The notes under the pieces were generated by a model. It saw nothing but the letters and a program-made list of their open reading frames with translations, did not search any database and was not told where the DNA came from. A program made the position numbers and the translations under genes. Source: Cenococcum geophilum 1.58 (lineage: Eukaryota; Ascomycota; Dothideomycetes; Gloniales; Gloniaceae). Taken from it: a DNA stretch of 64,000 bases. Location: NCBI GenBank assembly GCA_001692895.1, contig KV748302.1:1580-65579 (forward strand). Direction: 5' to 3'. Shown here one piece after another: positions 34,401 through 45,880 of this stretch; within the stretch, counting starts at the first letter, position 1, and every line of letters begins with the position of its first letter.

Positions 34401-37400
34401 TCGCGGTCTTAACAAGATTACAATTAAGAACCATTACCTACTACCACTAGTCAGTGAAATGCTAGATTAACTATTTAGGGCGAAGATCTTCATAAAGTTA
34501 GATCTACGAGACGCCTATTATAGGCTCCGTATTAAAGAAGGGGATAAGTAAAAGACCGCTTTTAAGACCTAATACGGCCACTTTAAGTATCTAGTGATGC
34601 CTTTCGGGCTAGCTAATGCGCCTACGACATTCTAATTATATATTTACAGAGCCTTAGGGGGACTAGTTAACCGCATATGCGTCATCTATTTAGATAATAT
34701 CTTAATCTACTTAGAAGACGAGGATTAACACGAGCAACACATCCGCAAAGTACTGGAACGTTTAGATAATTAGGGCCTCTACGCCAAAGCGTTAAAGTAT
34801 ATCTTTAATACTAAGTAGGTTGAGTTCCTAGGTTACATCGTAACGCCTATAAGTGTAGTTATGGACCCAGTACGGGTGCAGACGATCTAGAAGTGGCCGG
34901 AGCTAAAGAGCTACTAGGATATTTAAGTGTTCCTAGGCTTTGCCAATTTCTATAGGCGCTTTATCTATAACTACTTAGACGTCACCCAATACCTATCTAA
35001 CTATATTGCGGAAGCTTCCTAAGACCTAACCTAAGGAGTAAAAAGCTTAAAGGCGGCAAGGAAGAAAACTAAAAAGGGACTAACCAAATGGTATAAGCCA
35101 TAGTTATAGCCCAAAAAGGTTTAGGAGGCCTTCTAGGAACTTCGCGCAAAGTTTACGGAAGCTTTATTACTGCGGCATTTTAACCCAGATTAGCCATTAA
35201 TAATAATAACTAATGCATCAAATTTTGCCCTTATTAGTATCCTACTGCAACCTAATAGGCATCCAGACGCTACCTAGCTCCATTAAAGACCAGTAGTATT
35301 TTATAGTAGAAAATTCCAGGGACCTAAAGTTAAGTATCATACCCACGACAAGGAACTACTGGCTATAGTTAACTGCTTTAAACAGTAGCGACACTACCTT
35401 AAGCACGCGAGCTATACCACTTATGTACTCTCAGATCACCATAATCTACGCTACTTTATAACTACAAAGGAGCTTACACCTCGACAAGCTAAATAGGCAA
35501 AGAAGCTCGCGTGATTTAATTTTAAGATTAAATATAAGCTAGGAGAAAACAACCCTGCTAATAAACCATTACGACGGCCAGACTATACTAAAGGCTTTAA
35601 AATAGGAGAAGGAAAACAGATAATAGACATCTTACTCCCTATATTGCAGAACAAGCTCCAGGTATAGGATGCTTAAGCACCCATAGCTCTATATACTAAG
35701 TCTTAGGCGGTACAAGCCCCATCGGTTTCCACTAACGTTCCGGCTAGTACCCGGTCTATTGCTAATAAAAGTCCAAATATACCTAAACAGGACGTCCCCA
35801 ATACATTCTTGGAACCTAGTAATACACCATCTCTAATTGCTAAGCTATCCCCTTAAATAAATAGCGAAGCCATAGAGCAATCGGAACTCGGAGCCCTATA
35901 ATAATTAAAGGACTTCAACCTCGTAGCGGCCTTCCTAACGCACGCGCATTAAAGAGTTGTAAGATCCATAGTACTATCTAGTCTTATACTTAGAGCAGTA
36001 CGGGATAAAATAGCTTTTACCCAGGAACCATCCAAAGGGTTAATAGATCTCATCCGTAAGGTGTAACAGAGGAACGCTTCCTATACCATTCTTAATACAG
36101 AAGCAGACCGGAAACGTAACGAAAAGGAAGCTGCTAGGCGCTACTATTAGAAACTAGACCCGATAGGCCTACTACATAGAGGTAGTAAGGTTTGGGTGCC
36201 ACAAGAAGCAAATCTATAACAGAAGATTCTTATAAAGAATTACAATAATCCTCTAGGCGGCCACTATAGTCAAGTAAAGACAGTGGAATTACTTTAACGT
36301 AAATACTATTAGCTAAGGCTTAATTAGGAAGCAAAGGAGTATATTAGCTATTATAAGAAGTATCAAGTATACAAGATCCACAGGCACAAGCCGTAGGGTC
36401 TACTTAAATCAGTTCCCCCCGCCAGTAAGCTATAGCGACATTACGCCATAGACTTTATTACGGATCTCCCGCTATTTAAAAATGGCCAAGGACGAATATA
36501 TAATTCGGTCCTTATACTTATTAATAGGTTTTCAAAGTACGTCTAATACCTTCCTATTAATAAGACAATTAATATATAAGAGCTCACCAACCTAATTAAG
36601 GAGAAATGCTTTCTTAAAGTAGATCAGCTGCACTCTATTATCACTAATAGGGGTAGCGTCTTTATAAGTCAGTACTAATCGGATCTATACTTCCATTTAA
36701 AAATAAACCACCGGTATAGTACGGCTTTCCACCTATAGACGGATGGGTAAATGGAACGCCAGAACTAGGAACTAGAGTCTTACCTGCGGATGTATTTAAA
36801 CTACTAGCAAGATAACTAGTGCAAGCTACTTCTATACGCGGAGTACGCTTACAATTTAAAGTAATATACATTATATAAGTATGCACTAATCCAGATTGCC
36901 TATAGCGTTTAACCATTTAGGTTTAATGGTATACCCGACGATCACTAGCTAAGGCCGTATAATTAGTTATAGAATCCTACTAGGAAGTCTAAGGACATCC
37001 ACCGGAGAGTATAAGGATACCTCTAGGAATAGGAGAAGTAATAGAAGTATATAAAGCAGAGCCTATAAGATACCTAAGAGTAGTAGAGACTTTAGTACAA
37101 CCGCAAGCACTAGGACAAGCATTTCGGAGTAGGCGATAAGGTTCTATTACATTTAACAAATATCAAAACCCGTCGACTATTAAAGAAGCTCAATATAAGA
37201 TACCTAGGTCCCTTCTAAGTTAAGGAACGAATTAGTAAGCTAGCCTATCGTCTCTAGCTACCCCTATCTATAGCCCATGTGCATCTAGTGTTTTATATAA
37301 ACCTACTAGAGCCATAGCATAGACCACTACTAGAAAAGAACTTCCGTCTAGGTCTAATTAAACACCCTAAAGTGGTGGGCGAGCGGTACGAGGTTAAAGC

Positions 37401-37559
37401 TATACTACGCCATAAGTCTATTAAGAACAAGCTTCAATTTAAAGTTAAATAGCTAGGCTAGCCCGCTAAGAACTCTATATAGGAACCAGAGGATTACCTT
37501 AATTATTGCAAAGATATTCTAAAAGAATATTAGGACTAAGGTCCACAATCTATAAGTCA

Positions 37560-39910
37560 CAGAAAGCGCTCTAATACTATAGTGTCATTACAACCTATAA
37601 AGAAAGCTTGTAAAAAGAGTAAATAGGTTAAATCGGATATGAAACGGATAGGCTCCAAAAACTATAGGGATAGGGCTACGGCCTAAGGCAGGACAGGTCC
37701 TTAGCCTTTTCACGTACATAGCATAGAGTTGATAGGGCATTTTGCTAGAATTGCATTCCCATTCATTAATCTATACTAGGAACATTGTTCCTAGGGCTTC
37801 CAAGCCCTTTCTAAAAGCCTTACGAGGCCTTCTTAAGCACCTAATCGAGGTCCTTAATTGCTACTATATACAAGAACGAATCCCAAAAGTCTAAACCACA
37901 AATACCCAATCTGAAAAGCCACTACGCCTCATCATCAGGAGTAGGATTAGTATCCATCGGGCTACTAAGTAATAGCTGACGAGAATAGGATCTAAATGCC
38001 TTAGTAGGCGTATAAGTAGGTATAAAAATAGGGGCAGAACGATAAGGTGTAGCTAAAGCAGAGACTCTTAAACGCTCAACACTAATATTAGGTCCAAACC
38101 AATACCAACAAAGCTCTTGCGGCGTAAGCTTATAGTTAATAAAGACACGCTTAAGCCTAGAATAAATAGAGACGTTAGCTGGCTAGTACAGTCTAAAACC
38201 ACCAAGACCTTGCTACGGCAACTATTAGTTACCTATCTAGTAGGTATCCGAAGGGTAACCTACCTAATAACGCATCATATTATACTCTTTCGAAACTTAA
38301 CGCGCATACACAAACTCCTTTCTATGGTAGACAGCAACCTTCTTCTTATCACCCCTATCCCTCACCCTATCCTCAGTATACCAACCTTACTCTTATATCA
38401 GGCGTTACTGGCTAGCTTACTAGGAATTATGGGCAGTATAGATGGCCGTAGCATAGTCTTAAATTCGGCCAAGTCGTTTAGCATTTACGCTAAAATAAGA
38501 GAGAGCCCGGGCGATGTAGTAGTTAAGAACATTAAAGGAACGTCGCCACTCAGGCCCAGGCTATTAAAGCTTAAAGTCAGCAATGGAAATCTATTAAGAA
38601 TAGAAAAGCTTACCTTAACGTAACTGCCGCTCTTAGTACGCATGCATTAATTACAAGGACTAAAGGTATTGGATCTAACGCAGTACGTCTTATTACAAGC
38701 CTCCAGAATCCTGTTATTAGATTTCTGGTCTTTTAAAGACATGTAGGCAAAATTATTTAGGTAGGACTAGTACTAGTTACAAGTTAGCGGAGGTTGGGGT
38801 TCTATATACAAAGGTAGGGCTAGAATACGCTGTAGAATCTACTTAAAAGAGCAGTTAGCAGGAGAACGAAGAGGCATATTAAATTATTAATAGAAAAGAA
38901 GAAAATCTTAATAATATATCGAAGATACGTCTAAAATTGGACGAAGGTTAATAATAGGAAAGTGAGGTGTTGAGGAAAAGGAGCTGCTCGATAAGTAAAG
39001 GTGTCCTTATACTTCACCGTCCAATACCCTTCCGGTGAATAGCCGCAACCTTACCAATATAACTCCGTTACAATAGCGCTATTTAGAAGGAAGGAAACAC
39101 GCGTATAAGTTATTTAACCATCACTTCCTTACAAAAACTAACTACGCGGCCGGGGGAAGGCAATTAAGACGTTAAATTAAAGACGCATATAGGTTAAATT
39201 AGACCTAAAACGATACTATAGTATCAAAGAATAACGTTATAGACGTTCTTAACAATCGCATAATAGCTATAATTACTATTGCGAAATGTCCCTATTTGCT
39301 AGGCAGTAGAGCTACACCAAATATATGGCACAGAACTACTAGATTTGAAACCACATATACCAAATCTTAAGAGACAAGTCTCTTTAACTGACTAATTAAT
39401 ACCTTAACCGCATCTAATAGCCTAAGGGCAAATACGGAAGTAATACGTTAGTGACGCAGAGGATCATAAAAAAAGGATTATAAGAAAGAATTATAGACTA
39501 TATCTTAGCAGTTAAAGACGACGGCAAGCCAAGGCTTTATACGTTAAATCCCATACCAAAAGGTTCTACAGAACTATATTAGAACATTAAATTGCCTATA
39601 ACACTCGTGATTAATTACAGACCGGCATAAAGGCTTGGAAGCAGAGTTATATAAAAATCCCTGTGTTAGCCTAGGTAGTCACCGGCATACTTCCAGTAGA
39701 CTTCTAATAGGTCTCCTAGCAATCCTCGCGTTTTTTCTCCAGTTACGTTTTTCCCTTATTAAGGTTTTTCAGGAGTTTAAAGCAGGGGTTAGATAGATAG
39801 ATGATATACAGCGGCATACCAACACCTCTCCGATATCTCTCCGAACCTCTTCTGGGACGAGCCCTTATAATCTCCCTACCGTAAGGTAATGGCGATCGGG
39901 GGCCGACCGC
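37560..39910 (-). other. Accessory region of G1 with antisense protein-like reading
   Basis: Between the G1 chromodomain and polypurine tract lie about 2.35 kb that gypsy elements do not usually have. The minus strand, opposite to gag-pol, reads as ordinary-looking protein. An uninterrupted stretch of some 85 codons ends at a stop near 37927, with an aromatic run (Cys-Trp-Tyr-Trp-Phe-Gly) and an acidic end (Asp-Asp-Glu-Ala). Upstream on the same strand, frames stay protein-like with several stops, and a Cys-rich cluster lies near 38660-38730. The open plus frame 38117-38623 (168 codons, Leu/Ile/Thr-rich) is probably its shadow. Function is unknown; it is part of a fossil. Confidence 0.5.
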
Positions 39911-39927
39911 AAGAAGGGGGGGGGTAA

Positions 39928-40142
39928 TGTAAGGGATATTATTGCGGACACCTCGGGTTGCCCTCAGGACAACCCCTAGACGCCCCTCAGATAGTCGCCG
40001 GTCACGTGCCGGAGGCACATGCCCGTAGTATATAGTCTCCACGATCCCAAAGGCCTTACCTCCTTAAGGATTCGTCTCTCTTACCAATCTATCCTGTTCC
40101 AATCGTGTCCTTATAGCCCCCTGTCTATAAGATCCCCTCACA
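39928..40142 (+). repeat. 3' LTR of G1
   Basis: 215 bases equal in length to 31230-31444. It keeps more C/G at variable sites than the 5' copy. The minus-strand open frame 39743-40042 spans LTR and internal sequence and is not a gene. Confidence 0.93.
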
Positions 40143-40752
40143 ATAATAAACTAGTTAGGTGATTATCTTTTCTTTTATAAGACCTTTAATGGCCTAGCGC
40201 GTGCGTTACTTATAGTTATAGTTAGCGTTATTAACCTTAAATCGGTTCTTAACTGCGGCTATTTACCAGTTAAAATGCTGTTAAGTAATACCGCTAATAT
40301 TAGGTAGTAACTTCTTAACTAAGGCGTTAAGATTTAATTAGCGTATATATTTGCTACCTAACTTATACTCTTTACTAGAGAGGTAATAGGAGGGCTTTAT
40401 TAAATTAATAATGCTCTATAAGTTCGCTATTTTCTTAGCTAGCTTATCTAGCTCCTTTATATTAGCGGTATTAGGTAGGATATTAGTAACCTTACTAAGC
40501 TTCTATTAAGCCTAGACATATAAGTTAAACTAGTCTCTAGTATTTATAAATATCTAATTATTTTAAGGTTTAGAAGGTAGCTTAGATACTATTAGTATAC
40601 TTCTAGCGGTTTTGTCTATATTAGATCCTAAGGCGTTCTACAGTTATATCGCCAGCGTATTACCGTTAGGTATAGGCATTAGTTTTCTTTTTAGAGGTAT
40701 TATAGAAAAATTAAACCAGCTATCCTCCTAAGGGGATTAGTAAGGATTTAAA

Positions 40753-40978
40753 TATAAGGTAAGGATATAGATAGGGAGTCTAATAATAGAATAATAGGGT
40801 ATATTGTATAGACAGAGACAAATCCTTAAGGGAAAAGGAGGAGTCTATATGCGGGGTAGGAAGGGTTTTCCCTAGGTATATATAGCGCACATGCCTTATA
40901 GGCGAGTCACCCCTAAGTTGCTCTAGGGTCGCCTATACCTTACGGCTATATAACTATCTACTTAGGTTTTACCTAATA
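40753..40978 (-). repeat. 5' LTR of G3
   Basis: 226 bases matching 18602-18827. On the minus strand the internal sequence right after it begins TTTAAATCCTTACTAA. AAATCCTTA there is the exact complement of TAAGGATTT inside the LTR. Confidence 0.9.
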
Positions 40979-43900
40979 TCTAACGTCTAATTTAATATTT
41001 TTATTTAACTATCTGTTTATAAGTAATACGCTATTAATATTACTGCGTAAACTTCTTATTCCGCTAAGAATACCTCCTAAAATGCTACTATAAATCTTAG
41101 ATCTCTATCTAATATAATTTAACTTAATACTTCGTGTTTTATAAATACTTCTTTAATATAGATTCTAGTGACGTCTTCTGCTAAGATTTCTTCTATATAC
41201 GTTATAAAGTAGCCCTATTTAATTAACTTATCTACTATTATAAGGATTATATTATACTCCTATCTAGTAATAAGATCTCTTAACTTTAGCAACTTAATAA
41301 TAAAGTCCTATGCTATAATCTCCTATAGTCTTTCTAATATTTTAATAGGTTATAGCCCTCTATATAGCTTATACCTTATTAGTTTATTCCTTTAGCAATC
41401 TAAATACTCTTTTATTACTTTTCTAGCAATACCCTAGATTCTGTTAATAATATATTCTTCTTAAAGTCTTAACACTAAGCCTATTACTCTGTTGTGTCCT
41501 TAAGTTATTCCCTTATAGAAATCTTCTATAAAATAATCTACGATGCTCCTTAGGATATACTTTACTTCTTAATTTTTATATATATCTATTTATAGATCTC
41601 CAATTTATACTTTTAAAATCCTTTATACCTAAAAGCTTTCTAGTATCTTATAGACTCTTCCTAGTTTATTATCCTCTTAAGTTGCTACTAGCTTAGGGTA
41701 ATTATATCTAATTAATCCATCGTTATCTTTGCGTAGTATTACTCCTAATAGTTTCTTATCATTTTACAGTTTAGCCTTTCTGCTTAATACGTCTACTTTT
41801 ACGTTTTTAGTTCCTTTAGTATACTAAATCTTAAAATAGCATTTTATAAGCATCTCTACCTATCTAACTTATCTTTAGTTAAGTTCCTTTATTATTAGGA
41901 ACCCCGTTAAGTTTTTATAGTCTATCTTAACTATAAATAATTTCTTTACGCTTTATAAGAATACTCTCTATTTCTTAAATACTATAACTATCCTTAATAA
42001 CTCCTTATTATAGACGTTGTAGTTTAGTTCTAGTAGTATTATTTTCCAACTATAGTATACTACTAGGTACTATATATTTTTGTACTTCTATAGTAAATAT
42101 ACTCCTAGTATAAAGTCTAATATATCCGTTTTTATAAGCGTGTCTAGTTCTGGTTAATGGATTTTAAGAATTAGCTTCTAAGTAAATAACTCCTTAAGTT
42201 CCTTAAATAGCTTCTTCTACTTACTTTATTATACCTATAGTTCCTCTTTCTTTATAAGCCTAGTAAATAGTATAATATTCTTTAACCATTATACTATAAA
42301 CCTTTTATAGTAGTTGCAAACCTCTAAAAATAACCTTAACTACGTTATATTTTCTAATTCATACTAACTTACTATAGCTTTAATCTTCTTTAGGTCTATA
42401 CTAATATAACCTAGTTTAATAATAAATCCGATAAAATTGGTCTTCTTAGTAAAGAACTCGTATTTTTTAATTACTACTAGCATCTATTTTTCTTATACTC
42501 TCCTTAAGACCTATTTAATGTATTCCCTATATTCTTCCTTAGTTATTAAGTAGATAATATTATTATTAAGGTATACTATAATAAACTTATTAAGGTATTC
42601 TCCTAATATACTATTAATTCTCTTTTAAAATATTACTAGTGCATTTATTAATTTAAATTATATAACTAATAATTTATATAGTCCTTCTTTTAATCTAAAG
42701 GCTGCCTTTTATTTATTGCCCTCCTTAATTCTAATCTAATAGTACGCCTATCTTAAATCTATCTTCGTAAAGATTTATACATTACCTATCCTATTTTAGA
42801 ATTCGCTAATTAAGGGTAAAGAATATCTATCCTTCTAAGTAATGCTATTTAACTATCTATAGTTAATATATAGCCTACGTTTCCGTTTTTCTTTAGTATA
42901 AACAGTACTAGATATCCTACTAATAACTACGATAGTCTAATATATCCTTTCCGTAGGGTTTCCTAGATAAACTCTTTAAGTGCTCTTAACTCCTCTTAAG
43001 TAAGCTTATATATTAGAAAGAACCTTAAACTTATTTCTAGTTCTAACTCTATTTTATAGTCTTATACTATATAATTTACTAGCTTTTTATTTTCTAGGCT
43101 CTATAGTTTTTTTACTATACTTATAGTATTTCTTTAGTATATAACTTAAGCCTTGCTTAGTCTCTTTATATATTGCTCCGACTTAGTACTATACCATTTT
43201 AGTTTATTATCGCATTCTACGGCGTTAAGTATCTTTAATATTAACCTAACCTATAACCTAATTAATCTTTAGATTGTACTCCTATAACTAAAGTATACTT
43301 AATATTACCTTATCCCGTCCTAATAGTGTAATAGGGTAAATTAGCCCACTAGATTTAATATCTAGATTAGGTATAGTCTAGGGGGTATATAAACCTTCCA
43401 TAGATATATAGATTAGTCTATAGCCCCAGAGTTTCTAATAACTTAAATAGGCTTAACGGATAGACAGAATATACTCTTTTCTTCTCTTCTTACGGACTGC
43501 TTTCCTACTAATTTTTACTAACTAACTACGACCGACTGATAGACTGACAGCACCGTAACTTCTTGTCTGGAGAGAGACCTTCCCTTTTATATACTTTATG
43601 GCATTCCATATAGGGACAACGGCAAGCTCTTTAGATTAGAAGTCTAGTGCTATATATATAGGAGACGTATAGGAACGTGCTGCAGCCATAAAAGGACTAA
43701 AAACTGTTAAGTCACCATTACCGGAAGCCGTTAAGTCACTAATAGGTGCGGGAATTAAGTACAGAACTATTAGTAACATACGCGCAGGTATTACCATTAT
43801 TAAGATAAGTTAATAATACTTTTGGAGATTATTATCTAAGACCTATAGTAGACGGAATAGATAACTAGGAGTGGGAATACAAGTATAGGGTACAGCAGAA

Positions 43901-44598
43901 TAGAGGATAAAAGAGAGGGTTAGGATGTATTAGGACCAGTAAAAAGAAGTCTTTAATTTTTTATTTACTATATTTATAACGGTCTATATAATTCTTCTAG
44001 CATTTATATAAGCCTCCCTTAAATTTATAAAAGTAATGGCGATAGAACCGATAAAGGGAATACTAGGGATGCTAGGCCTATTCTATAATAACGGCAGAGA
44101 AGGAAGTAGGCAGCTTATTAACCTACAAAGTTTTTCTAACTTAGAGGATGCGGTATTAGACCTAACTCCTATAATATCTAGAACTAATAACCTTTAGTAA
44201 AGAGAGGATAAGAACTAGGAGGTTAACTTACTTATTTTAGGAGAAACTACTAGTCCGTTGCCTTATAATAAACTATTAATAAAACAAGATAAGGTATATG
44301 TTGTAGCCCAGCCTATACTAGCTCTAGGGACTCTAGTAACTTCTTACTTTATAGGATAAAACGTATTGTAATTTATTAAACGGTATAAGCAACTATGCAT
44401 TCGGCACTGTATTATAAATAATAAGAAGTATTAAAGACTTCTAGAATATTATAATTATTAAATAGGGACCTAGATCTAAAGTCTGCCTAAGTTTATTATT
44501 AGTAAATAGATAAAACTTATAAGAAAGCTTCAGATAGACTACTAAGGAAGTAACTACTTTTAATAAGTTAAGACGGTAGAATTCTTAGAAGTGTATAT

Positions 44599-44661
44599 AN
44601 TNTAGTATAGNAATAACCNANCTAGTAGTATACGCNAGTACTNNAGATAATTTANACTNAT
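44599..44661. other. Cluster of ambiguous bases
   Basis: About ten N characters are scattered through 60 bases here, with two more at 44890-44891 in the adjacent LTR. Scattered rather than run-type Ns suggest consensus conflicts between repeat copies or haplotypes, not an assembly gap of unknown length. Confidence 0.85.
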
Positions 44662-45261
44662 TTNCTAGAAGGTTACTAAAGCTAGTAATTTAGAAAACTG
44701 TAAATAAGGATACTAGTTTACAAAAGGACTCCTATTTAAATATTAAAAGTATACTATAACTAAGACAGGAGCTAACCCAGATGTCACAGTACGTGCGGAC
44801 TGTCAAGGTACGATGTACGAGGTGACTGTATATGATTGACAAACGATGTCGTGTGAGGATCTATGTAGGAGGTGAGGCGGTATATATACNNGTCGCTCAG
44901 GGGTCAGGTCCGTGCTCATGCATACGCGTACACGAGCCATAACAACGCGTCAGGTCAGTGCCGTGACAGTACATCCCTCCCCAACAAGGCGAGCTCCTGT
45001 GAGCCAAGTGACGGCAGTAAAAACACAGAGATAAAAAAAAAAAGATATATATATCCTCATCCTTCCAGTCCTTAAAGGTTCTCGTCCTTCCAGTCCTTAA
45101 AGGTCCTCGTCCTTACAGTCCTCGGACCCTCCTACCTATATCCCTACTACATCGCTCTCCGCTAGTGCTCGTCTCGAGCACTAAATAAAGCCGAAGGCGG
45201 AGGGGTAAAACAGAGGAGACGAAAAAAAATGTAACCGCAGGGCGTAATTTTGCGGATATTG

Positions 45262-45480
45262 ACACTCGAAAGGCTCGGTTACGGAGATCGAGGTTATTGC
45301 GTAGACTCGAAAGGCTCGGGGTACGGAGATCGAGGTTATTGCGTAGACTCGAAAGGCTCGGGGTACGGAGATCGAGATTAAGGCGTAGACTCGAAAGGCT
45401 CGGAGGTTACGGAGATCAAGGTTAAAGTATAGGCTCGAAAGGCTTGGGGTACGGAGATCGAGGTTAAAACGTAGATTCTT
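45262..45480. repeat. 42-bp tandem repeat in the TRIM-like element
   Basis: Five copies of a unit beginning GACTCGAAAGGCTCGG and containing GTACGGAGATCGAGG, in direct tandem with small differences. Confidence 0.9.
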
Positions 45481-45524
45481 ATCGCGGTAAACTTAAAGTA
45501 TATCGTTGTCGAAGACGAAGACGG

Positions 45525-45880
45525 AGACGGAGACGGGGACGAGATCGGTAACCCATAGTCTTACACTGTAATCAAGACACGAGGACATAGCCCGCAGGGT
45601 GTCTCCCTGCAGCCGGCTTGGAAACTCAGGACGGAAGCAGTAGCTAGGAACAGACTCGGAGACGGAGAAGAGATCAGTAACCTATAGTCTTACACTGTAA
45701 TTAAGGCACAAGGAACATAGCCCGCAGGGTGTCTCCCTGCAGCCGGCTTAGAAACTTGGGACGTGAAGCAGTAGCATGGCTAGAAACAGACTCGGAGGAC
45801 ACTACAGTCAAAACATAAGAGACATAGCCCGTAGGGTGTCTCCCTGCAGCCGGCTTGGAAACTCGGGACGTGTAGATATA
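45525..45880. repeat. About 125-bp repeats with a conserved hairpin
   Basis: Three partial copies share CATAGCCCGCAGGGTGTC followed by TCCCTGCAGCCGGCTT; two also share TATAGTCTTACACTGTAAT. Each contains GCAGGG-TGTCT-CCCTGC, a 6-bp stem with a 5-base loop. Conserved structure in an element without genes may be a packaging or priming signal, but this is inference. Confidence 0.8.

Larger units (their letters stand above)
31230..40142 (+). mobile_element. Gypsy chromovirus G1, complete outline, in G3
   Basis: A plus-strand Ty3/gypsy element of 8913 bp with 215-bp LTRs and the perfect duplication ATAAT (31225-31229 and 40143-40147). In order: leader 31445-31800, gag about 31830-33230, protease 33290-33600, RT about 34200-34800 (the frame 34258-34470 reads as an RT start; Tyr-Leu-Asp-x-type box near 34684-34710), RNase H 35150-35540, integrase about 36170-37000 and a chromodomain 37376-37530. 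About 2.4 kb of extra sequence follows before a strong polypurine run (AAGAAGGGGGGGGG, about 39911-39924) and the 3' LTR. It is broken by dozens of RIP-type changes. LTRs differ at about 15 sites, all transitions. Confidence 0.92.
18602..40978 (-). mobile_element. Gypsy element G3, split by copia and G1
   Basis: A minus-strand Ty3/gypsy element with 226-bp LTRs at 18602-18827 (3') and 40753-40978 (5'). A polypurine tract lies beside the 3' LTR (complement of GCCCCCCCTCTTT, about 18831-18843). Own sequence is about 6.9 kb after removing copia and G1. Pol is read at 28218-30100 (RT box near 29157-29187) and the integrase and C-terminal part at about 20000-21600. Gag lies at about 30200-31229 and 40148-40740. 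Flanks TTTAG and TCTAA are both one transition from TCTAG, which the intact G4 sequence shows at this site, so this is a RIP-decayed 5-bp duplication. It is a broken fossil with dozens of disabling changes. Confidence 0.85.
13863..43326 (-). mobile_element. Gypsy chromovirus G5, outermost layer of the nest
   Basis: A minus-strand Ty3/gypsy element split into pieces by later insertions and homologous along its length to G4. From its 3' end: LTR 13863-14285; 3' region 14286-15430 (with the foldback element); chromodomain/C-terminal part 15431-15730; integrase end 18154-18601; then, beyond G3, integrase, RNase H, RT (YLDD-type box near 42550-42587) and protease at 40979-43326. At 43326 it is cut by LTR element G6; its gag and 5' LTR are not seen. 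The pieces abut exactly when the insertions are left out. It is a fossil with very many RIP-type disabling changes, and the oldest dated by nesting. Confidence 0.8.

Noticed and set aside
32728-36916. Minus-strand frames 32728-32910 and 36662-36916 in G1
   Set aside because: They are antisense shadows of gag and integrase, with no independent features.
38117-38623. 168-codon plus-strand frame in the G1 3' region
   Set aside because: It is Leu/Ile/Thr-rich and low in complexity. The opposite strand reads better as protein, so this is treated as a shadow.
39743-40042. 99-codon minus-strand frame
   Set aside because: It runs through the polypurine tract and 3' LTR of G1.
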